Shown: piece by piece, positions 34,244-43,278 of the stretch
How positions within the stretch are numbered: the stretch's first letter is position 1
Layout: every line of letters begins with the position of its first letter
DNA from: Paenibacillus thalictri
GTDB lineage: Bacteria; Bacillota; Bacilli; Paenibacillales; NBRC-103111
Direction: 5' to 3'
Assembly: GCF_004307995.1 (NCBI RefSeq)
Contig: NZ_SIRE01000007.1
Span: forward strand, 248,001-312,000
DNA length: 64,000 bases
Notes under the pieces: model-generated
The model's input: only the letters and a program-made list of their open reading frames with translations
The model's database searches: none
Told to the model about the DNA's origin: nothing
Translations under genes and position numbers: made by a program

Positions 34244-35812
34244 ATGGGGAAAAGTATGAAAGGCTGGATGTCGACAGGGGTGTCCGTTATGCTCGCGGCA
34301 TCGCTCGCCGCAGGCTGCTCGTCCGGTCAGGAAGCAAGCAAAGGGGCCGCGCAGCCGGGCGCGGGGGAGCCGAAGAAAGAAGCGCAGGCCGGGGCCAAGA
34401 CGGAATCAAAACCGCTTGCGATTAAGATGTTCGCCGGCTTGTACAACGATGTGCCTGACATGAACAACGCTTATTGGACCGAGTGGCAAAAAAGAACGAA
34501 TTCAAAGCTGGACATCGAATGGGTGCCTGACGGCGATTTAAACACCAAGCTGGATCTCTTGCTTGCCTCCGGCGATTTGCCCGAAGTGCTCGCTTCGCCG
34601 ACATCAACGCGCCCGACGCTGCTTAATGCGATCCGCAACGGCGCGTTCTGGGATCTTACGCCATTCCTCGGCGATTTGAGCCAGTACCCGAATTTAAAAA
34701 ATAATTTGGCCAAAGACGCGCTGAAATATTTGACCGTCGACGGTAAAATCTACGCGGTGCCGCGTTCGCGCTCACGGATCGACCCGGGGATCAAAATCCG
34801 CAAGGATTGGCTGGATAAGCTGAATATTCCGGTTCCGACAACACTTGACGAATATGCCGCCGCCTTGAAAAAAATCGTCACCAGCGATCCCGACGGCAAC
34901 GGGAAAAACGATACGCTTGGCCTGATCGGCCACGGTGTCATCGTTAATGACGGCGATGCCAGCTTTGCCGCCGGCTTCGGGGCATCGGACCCGACTTATA
35001 ACGCGGAGGGCGGCCTGATTGAATCGCGGCTTACCCCGCAATACGCCGATTTGGTCGCATGGTTCCGCGGTCTGTATCAGGACGGGGTGCTTCCGAAGGA
35101 ATTTGCCGTGATGAAAAAAACGCAAGCCGAAGAGCTGTACAAGACGGGCATGGCCGCATCGTATGTGCGCAGTATTTGGTGGGATGACGAATGGGAGAAA
35201 TCGATCGCCAAAACCCAGCCGAACCCGAAAATTCTCGATCTTCAGCTGAAGGGGCCGAAAGGCGACGCCGTCGACCTGCAAACCGGCGTGTCCGGAGGAT
35301 ATTACATTTCCAAGAAGGTGCCTGAAGAAAAGGTGAAGCAGCTGCTGAAATATTTTGATTACACCGCTTCCCAGGAAATTACCGATCTTGGTTATTACGG
35401 CATCGAAGGGGTGCACTACAAGTCGGTTGACGGCCAGAAGGTGCTGACCGAACAAGGCGTAAAAGAGGTCAATACGACAAGCAAAGGCGCGGGTGTGCTC
35501 GCTTATGCCAAGTGGGGCAAGGTGGAAAGCGCTTCGGGCACCAAAGCTTTTAACGATGCGAAGAAAAAAGAAGTGGAGAAGTTTGACGAGATCGGCAAAG
35601 TAAATCCGTTTGCGTTCTCCCAATCGACAACATGGAACAATACGTGGACGAAATATGAAAACGAGTGGAAAGCTATGGTCACTAAAGCGATTGTCGGACA
35701 AATTACGATGGACGAGTATAAAGCTTATATCGATAAGCTGAACAATCTGCCGGAGATGAAAACGGCTTTTAAAGAGTTTGCGGCCTCCTACAAGCAGTTT
35801 ATGGGCAAATAG
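34244..35812 (+). CDS. Sugar ABC transporter solute-binding lipoprotein (cassette 2)
   Basis: The 522-residue lipoprotein has a signal peptide with lipobox L-A-A-G-C (Cys25) and a Gly/Ala/Lys spacer before the binding fold. It is clearly homologous to the protein at 8023 ('DWLDKLNIPVPTTLDEY', 'YYGIEGVHYKSVDGQKVL', 'ITMDEYKAYIDKLNNLP'). It captures an unknown oligosaccharide for the two permeases encoded upstream. ATG 34244 follows AAGGGAGGAC. The frame is open back into the MITE-like hairpin but has no start signal there. Confidence 0.93.
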   Translation: MGKSMKGWMSTGVSVMLAASLAAGCSSGQEASKGAAQPGAGEPKKEAQAGAKTESKPLAIKMFAGLYNDVPDMNNAYWTEWQKRTNSKLDIEWVPDGDLNTKLDLLLASGDLPEVLASPTSTRPTLLNAIRNGAFWDLTPFLGDLSQYPNLKNNLAKDALKYLTVDGKIYAVPRSRSRIDPGIKIRKDWLDKLNIPVPTTLDEYAAALKKIVTSDPDGNGKNDTLGLIGHGVIVNDGDASFAAGFGASDPTYNAEGGLIESRLTPQYADLVAWFRGLYQDGVLPKEFAVMKKTQAEELYKTGMAASYVRSIWWDDEWEKSIAKTQPNPKILDLQLKGPKGDAVDLQTGVSGGYYISKKVPEEKVKQLLKYFDYTASQEITDLGYYGIEGVHYKSVDGQKVLTEQGVKEVNTTSKGAGVLAYAKWGKVESASGTKAFNDAKKKEVEKFDEIGKVNPFAFSQSTTWNNTWTKYENEWKAMVTKAIVGQITMDEYKAYIDKLNNLPEMKTAFKEFAASYKQFMGK

Positions 35813-35997
35813 GCAAAGGTCTTCTGAGGCCGCCAGCAGCGCAGCAGAACGAGCGAAGGACATGATCCTTAAGTGCGGGTTAACTGTTTTGCAGAGGACC
35901 AGGTTCTTGATGACGATAAAAACGGCTATTCGCAGGTAAGCCGGCTGCTTCTTAAGCACCGGCTCTACTGCGGAACGCTTCACGAGGAGAGGATAAG

Positions 35998-38025
35998 ATG
36001 AACGCGCAATCCAAAGCATGGTGGCAGAAGCCGCTGCGGGTCATTCAGCCCAACTTGCAGGTACGAGATACGGAGCGGATAGACCCCCAGCGGCTTGCCG
36101 CACAGATGAAGGACATGGGCGCCAATACGATCGTTTTTAACGTGGGCGGCATTTACGCATGGTATGCGACACAAGTGAAGTATCATACGGTCAATGAGTT
36201 TTTGCCTGCGTCGTTTGATTTGCTCAAGGAAGTGATAACCGCCTGCCACCGCGAGAATATCCGCTTCATCGCCAGGTTCGATTTCAGCAAAGCCGAAGAT
36301 ACGGTATATTTGCAGCGGCCTCAATGGTTTGTGCGCAATACTGAAGGCGAGCCGCAAATTATTGGAGCGAAGCGGCCCGGCAATTGGTCGATGCTGATGT
36401 CCACCTGCATTAACAGCGCCTACCGCAGCGAGGCGGTTGCGATTCCCGTGCTGAACGAGGTGCTGGACCGTTATGAAATCGACGGGATCTTTTTTAATGC
36501 GCCGAATTTTGTGGCGTGCTCATGCGAAATATGCAAACGCAAATATAAGCAGCGTTACGGAATCGAACTGCCTTCCGAACCCAACAATTATGAGCCGGAT
36601 TGGGCTTCCACGTGTCTGAGAGACAATATGGACGCTGTCTACGGCGCCATCAAGCAAAAAAATCCCGAAGTTCCGATGATTCTTTATTACAATTTGTACC
36701 GCGATAATTTATTCGACCGTGCGCAAACGACCGACATGTTGTGTACCGAACCGCAGGATATACTGTCGCTTGGACACCATCATATTCCGGAATTTTGGAA
36801 GCCTGCGCTCAGCATCAAGTTAGGCCGATCGCTGCCCGACCGGCCTGTGCCGTTTGGCATCGTGCATTCCTCGCCGGGCATGGACTGGCGTCATACGGGG
36901 CTGCCGCCTGCGGAATACCGCTTCTGGCTGTCGCAAATCCCCGCGCATGGGGGCAGCATTTGGCATTCGTTAACGGGTATCCCCGATACGATCGGAGACA
37001 AGCGGATATTGGAAGTTGTTAGTTCATTCAACAAAAATGTAGAAAAAATTGAATCATATATGGAAGATGCCGCTCCGCTTTCTCAGGTTGCGCTGATGTG
37101 GACGGCCGATTCGGCGGCCGAGGGCTGGGCCGACGGCTTGATTAACAATCAGACGCCGTTTGATGTGCTGCTGACCGAGCAGGCGACCGTGGAAAGATTG
37201 TCCCGGTATAAGACGCTGATCCTCCCTGAAGGCATGAGTTACTCCGAGTCATTTACGGAAAACGTCATTTCGTTTGTCGAGCAAGGGGGGCATGTTGTTG
37301 CCGAAGGAGCATTGCCGGACAATGAAAAGCTGCTCGAATTGCTCGGTATTTCCGGGGAAATGTTGTCCGGAGAATCGCTTGTGGCTTCGTATCTCCGCTT
37401 TGAAGGCAGCGGTAATCCGCTGCAAAAAGGGCTGGAGCAAACGGAGCTGATCGCCCACCGGGGCCGGGTCGTCTACTGCCGGACGGCAAGTGATAACACA
37501 GAGGTGCTGGCGACGCTGGTGCCGCCATTTTCCCCGCTGGAAAGCGTCGGCGCTCCGCCGGAACGGGCTTCGCTACCGGTAAGCCATACCGATTTGCCGC
37601 TGGCCGTATTGAACCGGAGAGGACTGGGGACTGCGCTGTACCTGCCGTTTTCGCTCAGCCATCTGATTAACGAATATAAGCTCGTTGAACATTACCTGTT
37701 TTTATCAAATTGCGTAGAAATAGGATATGGCGAGAACAAGCTGGTGGAGGTAACTCCATATCATGGCATGCAGCTTACTATGTTTGAAAAAGACGGCGCC
37801 AGACTTGTGCATCTGGTCAACGGAGCGGGCCGTAGACCGCTCGCTACGACGGTTCCATTGTATAACATCGAGCTCCGGCTGCTGCTTGATGAAGGCGCGG
37901 AGGTAAGCGGGGTGCGCAGGCTTATTTCCGAGGAGCCGCTGGATTATACAATAGCCGGCAACCGCCTAACGGTGACTGTCGACCGCTTGGACGTGTGGGA
38001 ATGTTTGCTTGTCGAGTTTAAATAA
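35998..38025 (+). CDS. Putative glycoside hydrolase, GHL6-like (cassette 2)
   Basis: The 675-residue protein has an N-terminal barrel with 'IVFNVGGIYAWYATQ', 'IARFDFSKAED' and the Cys-rich 'CSCEICKRKYKQRYG' near residue 175. A GATase-like half follows ('FDVLLTEQATVERLSRYKTL', about 385-500), then a small beta domain. It parallels the 9749 protein in order and motifs but is diverged in sequence, so the two may cut different linkages. It has no signal peptide. ATG 35998 follows GGAGAGGA. It follows the binding-protein gene, as in cassette 1. Confidence 0.75.
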   Translation: MNAQSKAWWQKPLRVIQPNLQVRDTERIDPQRLAAQMKDMGANTIVFNVGGIYAWYATQVKYHTVNEFLPASFDLLKEVITACHRENIRFIARFDFSKAEDTVYLQRPQWFVRNTEGEPQIIGAKRPGNWSMLMSTCINSAYRSEAVAIPVLNEVLDRYEIDGIFFNAPNFVACSCEICKRKYKQRYGIELPSEPNNYEPDWASTCLRDNMDAVYGAIKQKNPEVPMILYYNLYRDNLFDRAQTTDMLCTEPQDILSLGHHHIPEFWKPALSIKLGRSLPDRPVPFGIVHSSPGMDWRHTGLPPAEYRFWLSQIPAHGGSIWHSLTGIPDTIGDKRILEVVSSFNKNVEKIESYMEDAAPLSQVALMWTADSAAEGWADGLINNQTPFDVLLTEQATVERLSRYKTLILPEGMSYSESFTENVISFVEQGGHVVAEGALPDNEKLLELLGISGEMLSGESLVASYLRFEGSGNPLQKGLEQTELIAHRGRVVYCRTASDNTEVLATLVPPFSPLESVGAPPERASLPVSHTDLPLAVLNRRGLGTALYLPFSLSHLINEYKLVEHYLFLSNCVEIGYGENKLVEVTPYHGMQLTMFEKDGARLVHLVNGAGRRPLATTVPLYNIELRLLLDEGAEVSGVRRLISEEPLDYTIAGNRLTVTVDRLDVWECLLVEFK

Positions 38026-38042
38026 GGGAATACGAATGCCGT

Positions 38043-38126
38043 AAACAGACATTTATTGCCGCGCATCGCGTACTGCGGTCATGACAAGAAATGTCTGTTT
38101 TTTGCCGCGGGCCTGTTTTGTACAAT
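38043..38126 (+). promoter_or_regulatory. Cassette 2 promoter/operator, regulator gene
   Basis: AAACAGACATTT (38043-38054) and AAATGTCTGTTT (38089-38100) form a perfect 12-bp inverted repeat. The second arm has CTGT starting at 38095, 26 bp upstream of the -10 TACAAT (38121-38126), with TTGCC between them. The same half-site occurs at 31844-31855 and, diverged, at 31789-31800. It is the likely operator of the 38207 regulator. Confidence 0.68.
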
Positions 38127-38206
38127 GGCAGTAAGGCCGCGCAGCATGCAACCATTGATGCGAACCGACTTCATCCACCCTTGCCGGCCGCAAAGGAGCG
38201 TTAGAC

Positions 38207-40525
38207 ATGAGGAATTGGCTGCTAGGGATCGTGAACCGGCTGCGGACTTTATTGCCGCGCACTACTTATTTCAATCGGCTGATCTGGTTTGGCTGCTTGT
38301 CCGTTTCCATTCCCATCGTTCTTGCGGGAAGCACTTATTATCATGTTTCTATGGTGAAGCTGACAGACCAATACAAAGAAGACAACAAGGCATCGCTGCT
38401 GCTGCTGAAAGACCGGATGGAGAACGCATTTTTTAATATCGAATCGGATTCTTTGAAAATCGCGAACAATCCGACAATCAAAGACAACCTGGGCAAAGCC
38501 GGGTTCAGCAGCGATATTTTTTTGCAGATCTTGATTTTGGACACGCTTCAGCTTCATAAAAACTCCAACAGCTTCATTAATGAGATCGTTTTTTACGATA
38601 AGCAATCGGGATTTGTGTTGTCCAATAATTACGGGTATATGGCCTATGAGCAGTTTTTTGAACGTGAAGACGTCGAAGCCGCGATGCGCCAGAAGGAGCA
38701 GGCGAGATGGACGTATCTTCCGCAGAGCGGAAAAAACGGTCTGGTGGCGTTTGTGCGGCTGATTAACGGAAACGACCCGCAGGGCGCCGTCATCATCTAT
38801 GTCAAGGAAAGCCAGCTGCGCAGCATGCTGATGAATCATGCCGCTTATTCCAAACATCAATCGTTTATCGTTGTTGATTCGTACGGCAGCATCATCCTTC
38901 ATTCCACCGACAATCATTGGCTTGGCCGTCCTGCTGAGCAAATGCCCGGCTTAACCCAAATCATGGCCGATGAAATGAACTCAGGGATGCATGTCATGCA
39001 CGGGGAAGAGGACGATACGCCGCTGTTGGCCGGATTCAGCAAAACGACGGTCGGCAGAACGTACATCTCTTTGATCCCGGAGGATGAGATGCTTCAGCAG
39101 CTCAGTTGGATTCGCGCGATGATCGTGTTTTCCGTCATCCTATTTTTGGGCATGGGCATTGTGCTGAATTGGCTGGCTTCGAGAAGAGCCTACAATCCGA
39201 TCGAAAAGCTGCTTCAATACGGAGAGCAGCTGCAGCACGGGCAGCAAGCGGCGTCGAAGGAAAACGAGATTGAGTACATCAAATCATGCCTGCAATATTT
39301 AAGCGAGCAGTCGGTATCACTCGAAAATTACTTGAAGCAAATCCAGCCCAATCTGCGCGACCGCCTGCTGCAAAAGCTGCTCAAGGGCGGTGCGGGAAGC
39401 CGCTCGTCGCTGCTGGAGGAGTGCGGGCAATTCGATATTCCGCAGCAGGGCAATTATTTCGTGCTTGTGACGATTGTGGAAAATATGTTTAAGGAAAAGC
39501 GGTTCCTGCCAAGCGAAGGGGCTATCGTCACATTTGCCGTAACCAACGTCATCAACGAGCTGCTGGTCAAATCGGGGCTTACCGGTTATGTGGTGGAGCA
39601 GGGCGAAAAAGAAGGGGTGGCCGTTCTTCATTTTCAAGAGGAAACGGACAAGGACCAGATGCTGAGGATGGTCAAAACGTTCGCGGAGGAAATTCGGCGG
39701 GCTCTGGCGGTATATTTATCGTTTTCGGTATCTGTTGGCATCGGCGGCATTGCCAAGGATGCGGTGCGTTTGTGCGAATCGTACCGGCAAGCCCAGCGGG
39801 CTTTGCAGCACCGGATGTTCGACGAAACGCAATCGGTGCTGTTCTACGACGAACTTGGGCAGTATGGACAGCAGAATCTGTTCTCGTACCCTAGAGAGCT
39901 GGAAAAACAGATCGTCGAAGCATTGTCCGGCGGCGAATTGGCGCTAGCGGAGCAGGCGTTGGACACTTTCGCCAAACACGTTAAAGTATCGGGTTCCTAT
40001 AATGCGATTTTTCAATGTTATTATGTGCTGTTATCGTCGATCATCCAATCGCTGGAGGAGAAGGGACCGGGCATGATCGATTCGCTTGGAGACAATTGGT
40101 TCGATCAGTTGAAGGCTCGCCAGACGTCGCGTGAAATTTACGAATGGTTTATCGAAATCATATTTCCCTTGTACCAGCAAATTACGGAGGAAAGCAGAAA
40201 AATGGGCGCCAAGTTTGCGGTGCAAAAGGTATGCAAGCATATTAAGGAATATCCTGGAGCCGACCATTCGTTAATCGACTGCTCGGAGCTTGCAGGCATG
40301 AGTCCGTCTTATTTCAGCCGGTTGTTCAAAAGGGAGGTCGGCATCTCTTTTGTCGAATATGTGATGGAATACAAGGTCGATATGGCCAAGCGGCTGCTGC
40401 AGGATACGGACCGCAGTGTGATGGAAATCGCCGAAATTGTCGGTTACTCCGAGCGCAACTTAAACCGGACGTTTCAACGGCATGTAAGCATGACGCCCAA
40501 GCAATACCGGGTATCGCTGAGGTAA
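38207..40525 (+). CDS. Membrane-anchored AraC (YesN-type) regulator, cassette 2
   Basis: The 772-residue protein has membrane helices at about residues 22-45 and 301-325, flanking an extracytoplasmic sensor. A 'SRRAYNPIEKLL' HAMP-like segment, a long cytoplasmic linker and two AraC helix-turn-helix motifs (about 670-770) follow. It is a paralogue of the regulator at 3424, most alike in the linker and DNA-binding region ('EKQIVEALSGGE', 'AGMSPSYFSRLFKREVG'). ATG 38207 follows AAAGGAG. In cassette 2 it lies downstream of the transporter genes rather than first. Confidence 0.92.
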   Translation: MRNWLLGIVNRLRTLLPRTTYFNRLIWFGCLSVSIPIVLAGSTYYHVSMVKLTDQYKEDNKASLLLLKDRMENAFFNIESDSLKIANNPTIKDNLGKAGFSSDIFLQILILDTLQLHKNSNSFINEIVFYDKQSGFVLSNNYGYMAYEQFFEREDVEAAMRQKEQARWTYLPQSGKNGLVAFVRLINGNDPQGAVIIYVKESQLRSMLMNHAAYSKHQSFIVVDSYGSIILHSTDNHWLGRPAEQMPGLTQIMADEMNSGMHVMHGEEDDTPLLAGFSKTTVGRTYISLIPEDEMLQQLSWIRAMIVFSVILFLGMGIVLNWLASRRAYNPIEKLLQYGEQLQHGQQAASKENEIEYIKSCLQYLSEQSVSLENYLKQIQPNLRDRLLQKLLKGGAGSRSSLLEECGQFDIPQQGNYFVLVTIVENMFKEKRFLPSEGAIVTFAVTNVINELLVKSGLTGYVVEQGEKEGVAVLHFQEETDKDQMLRMVKTFAEEIRRALAVYLSFSVSVGIGGIAKDAVRLCESYRQAQRALQHRMFDETQSVLFYDELGQYGQQNLFSYPRELEKQIVEALSGGELALAEQALDTFAKHVKVSGSYNAIFQCYYVLLSSIIQSLEEKGPGMIDSLGDNWFDQLKARQTSREIYEWFIEIIFPLYQQITEESRKMGAKFAVQKVCKHIKEYPGADHSLIDCSELAGMSPSYFSRLFKREVGISFVEYVMEYKVDMAKRLLQDTDRSVMEIAEIVGYSERNLNRTFQRHVSMTPKQYRVSLR

Positions 40526-40534
40526 TCGTTTACA
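40521..40534 (+). promoter_or_regulatory. Catabolite-response (cre) site candidate
   Basis: GGTAATCGTTTACA matches the cre consensus TGWAANCGNTNWCA at 13 of 14 positions, the first base being off. It overlaps the regulator stop codon and lies about 40 bp upstream of the hydrolase start, where CcpA could repress read-through or a local promoter. Confidence 0.5.
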
Positions 40535-40570
40535 AGCGGATAACAACTTAATCATATGGGAGGACCGAAA

Positions 40571-42685
40571 ATGAAGCTGATATACGACCATAAAGATGCC
40601 ATGATCCGGTTTGGCGTGGAGCAGATCAAAAAAAGTTTGGCACAAAACGGCGTGTTTTTCGTTGAGCAGTTTTCTTCATTTACGGCGGGCGGGCTGCTTC
40701 CGGCTCGCGGGATCGTTGCAACAAGGCGGGTTCCACGCAGAGGAGAAGCTCCGGCTTACGCCAAAGAAGCTTTCCGCATATACCGCACGGGGGAGCGTAT
40801 CCATATTGAGGGTTCGGATTCCCGCGGCGTCATGTACGGCTGCATGGAATGGGCCGAACGCCTGGCGCGGGGAGAAGGGCTGCAGGACGGTGAGGACATC
40901 AGCCGCCAGCCTGCGCTGGGCATGCGCGGCATCAAGTACAATTTGCCGTACGCCCCGTTTGATTCGGGCGATCCGTTTGTGCTGAACGAAGAGACGTGCC
41001 TGAACATCGGTTTTTGGAAGGCGTACATCGATATGCTGGCCTTAAACCGCTACAACTGCTTGAGTCTCTGGTCGGAGCATCCGTACCATCTGATGGTTGT
41101 ATCGCCGAAATACCGGGCAGCCAACCCTTACAGCGACGTGCAAATCGACCGCAATATCCGGTTTTTCCGCGAGTTGTTCCGTTATGCAGCAAACAGAGGC
41201 ATCGACGTCTACTTATTTACGTGGAACATCCGGATCACCCCCGAAGTGGCCAAAGGGCTGGGGCTGCCGGAAGCCGTAGGGGATTTTGGCAATATGTACG
41301 ACGACCTCATTCATCGGGGCGGCATCACGTTGAACCGTTTCCGCGGACAATCGGACATCATTCGCGACTACATTCGCGAAATGGTGCTGCAGCTGCTGCT
41401 TACATATCCTGAGCTGAAGGGGCTGGGCACATCGGCCAGCGAATGGATGGACGGCACCGGTTATGAACGGGAGCAGTGGATCGTGGAAACGTATGTGGAA
41501 GCGATCAAGCAATCCGGACGCGACATGCCGTTTATTCACCGTACCAATATGCAAAATGCCGGCAAAGAAATTAAAGACATGGTGCAAAACAAGTTTGATC
41601 CGCAAAAGTTTTATATCAGCTGGAAATATTCGAATGCCCATTGTTATTCGCATCCGCTGCCGCAGTTCGAGAAGCTGTGGAACGCCTGGGAGGGCATCGA
41701 CCTGGAGACAACCCAGGTGCTGTATACCGTGCGCAACGACGATGTGTTCACCCACCGCTGGGGAGATCCCGATTATGTGCGGGCTTATGTAAAAGGCATG
41801 CGCAAGTCTTACGTGAAAGGTTTCTATTGGGGTGCGGACGGCTACTTGTGGGGCCGGGATTTTCAGCATGCCGATCATGGGCACAAAACGTGGAAGTACG
41901 ATTTTGAACGCCATCTGTTCCAGTTCCAGCTGTGGGGCCGGCTTTCCTACGATCCGGCAACGGGCGACGACGTGTGGACGCATCTGCTGCGGGAGCATTA
42001 CGGGCCGGACCACGCACCGATGTTTCTGGAAGGCTTACGTCAGGCCTCCAAAATCATTCCGGCCGTCAACCGCCTGTTCTGGATCGACTACGATTTTCAG
42101 TGGCACGCCGAAAGCTGCTTGTCGCAGGTCAGCGGCTTCAAGACGATACTGGATTTTGTGAACGGCGAGTCCATGCCAGGCGTCGGCGTGATGAGTGTCG
42201 CTGATTTTGCCAAAGCGGAACGCGAGGGAGCGGCTGATGCCGCATCGTTAGCGGGCGAGGCGTCGGAGGCAGCGGCTTCGTCATACGAGACGCCGCTGGA
42301 CATCATCCGCATCTTGCGGGATGCTTCGGCGCAGACGGAGCTCGCCTGCGAAACGTTGACCAAGAGCCTAGGCGAGCTGTGCGGCGGGCATGCGGATTGT
42401 ACGCTTCACGATTTGCAAGGTTACGTGGAAATGGGGCGGTATTACGAGTGCAAGTTCGCCGCCGCTCTGGAATTGAACCGCTACCGGCTGAGCGGAGATG
42501 AGTCGCGTAAAGCGGCTGCCGTGACGCTGCTGGAAAAGGCTTATACGCATTGGGAACGGCTTGGACATATATGGAGCAAACATAACAAACCGTATTTCAT
42601 GGCGCGGGTCAAGATGACGTTTGGTTATCCGTATTATCTTGACGATGTGCGCAAAGATATCGAATTGGCGCGGACGTTCGAATAA
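40571..42685 (+). CDS. Putative glycoside hydrolase, GH67/GH20-like layout
   Basis: The 704-residue protein has an N-terminal alpha/beta domain of the kind seen before GH20/GH67/GH84 barrels, ending in 'SDSRGVMYGCMEWAERL' (about 83-100). A barrel follows with 'MRGIKYNLPYAPF', 'LSLWSEHPYHLM', 'TSASEWMDGTGYERE' and 'WGADGYLWGRDF', then a helical C-terminal part. The Glu in 'SASEW' and the Asp in 'WGADG' are candidate catalytic residues; I cannot assign them with certainty. ATG 40571 was chosen because GGGAGG lies seven bases upstream; ATG 40556 overlaps that site. No signal peptide, so cytoplasmic. Alpha-glucuronidase-like or hexosaminidase-like activity is possible. It closes cassette 2. Confidence 0.68.
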   Translation: MKLIYDHKDAMIRFGVEQIKKSLAQNGVFFVEQFSSFTAGGLLPARGIVATRRVPRRGEAPAYAKEAFRIYRTGERIHIEGSDSRGVMYGCMEWAERLARGEGLQDGEDISRQPALGMRGIKYNLPYAPFDSGDPFVLNEETCLNIGFWKAYIDMLALNRYNCLSLWSEHPYHLMVVSPKYRAANPYSDVQIDRNIRFFRELFRYAANRGIDVYLFTWNIRITPEVAKGLGLPEAVGDFGNMYDDLIHRGGITLNRFRGQSDIIRDYIREMVLQLLLTYPELKGLGTSASEWMDGTGYEREQWIVETYVEAIKQSGRDMPFIHRTNMQNAGKEIKDMVQNKFDPQKFYISWKYSNAHCYSHPLPQFEKLWNAWEGIDLETTQVLYTVRNDDVFTHRWGDPDYVRAYVKGMRKSYVKGFYWGADGYLWGRDFQHADHGHKTWKYDFERHLFQFQLWGRLSYDPATGDDVWTHLLREHYGPDHAPMFLEGLRQASKIIPAVNRLFWIDYDFQWHAESCLSQVSGFKTILDFVNGESMPGVGVMSVADFAKAEREGAADAASLAGEASEAAASSYETPLDIIRILRDASAQTELACETLTKSLGELCGGHADCTLHDLQGYVEMGRYYECKFAAALELNRYRLSGDESRKAAAVTLLEKAYTHWERLGHIWSKHNKPYFMARVKMTFGYPYYLDDVRKDIELARTFE

Positions 42686-42734
42686 TCTTTTTGCCAAGCG
42701 GTGAAGGCGTTAAAACGGCGGGAGGAGCATCTGT

Positions 42735-42985
42735 AACGGACATCTTCGTCACTATAGTTGGCCTTATGCATGCGAACGTCATGCTCCAACGCTAACGGAC
42801 AGGCGCGCCGTTATGTGGCCCAAAAATCGAGGTTATCATTTTTAACGGACAGGCGCGACTTTATTTGCCCAAAAAAGCCGGGGAAACCACGATGGTAGGT
42901 CAAATAAGAGCGCTGGTGTCCGTCCCTATTGAGCAAACCACAGATTTGGTTTATGTAGCTGTGCTGATGTCCGTTAAAAAGGGGG
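42735..42985. repeat. Cluster of AACGGACA-module repeats, both orientations
   Basis: AACGGACA boxes on the plus strand begin at 42735, 42794 and 42844; reversed copies (TGTCCGT) lie at 42917 and 42968. After most boxes comes a GCGC-like pair, then TTATTTG-CCC and an A-run. The first 100 bp match the copy at 1-101. The cluster therefore has three forward and two reversed modules in about 250 bp of non-coding DNA between cassette 2 and the cation exporter. Confidence 0.75.
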
Positions 42986-43234
42986 CTCCTCCAACGTTGG
43001 AGGTTACACAATGGTTGGATGATGCTCAACGTTTGGATGATGCACAATGAATCGACAGTCTCTCTCAGTCCGTGATCCTTCCGGATGGTTTTATGTCCAG
43101 AACGGGTCGCCGCGCATAAAAGAAGCTTGATCGTTCCTGTGACGATACTTTGGTTCATTGACTTCTTATTCTCACAACATTGCATGCTTATCCCCAGCCT
43201 ACGCACGATAAGTAACTCCACGCACATAAAAAGG
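42986..43234. other. Intergenic region, no gene seen
   Basis: A short direct repeat, TTGGATGATGC, occurs at about 43014 and 43034. No open frame has a start signal and no promoter stands out. Confidence 0.4.
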
Positions 43235-43276
43235 ACCTGGCAGTTCAATCGAACTCCCAGGTTTTTTCTTTTTTTG
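43235..43276 (+). terminator. Strong hairpin terminator by the CDF gene
   Basis: ACCTGGcAGTTC and GAACTcCCAGGT form an 11-pair stem with one mismatch, followed on the plus strand by T-runs to 43276. On the minus strand the same stem is followed by CCTTTTT, so it can also end the cation exporter transcript. Confidence 0.85.
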
Positions 43277-43278
43277 CA

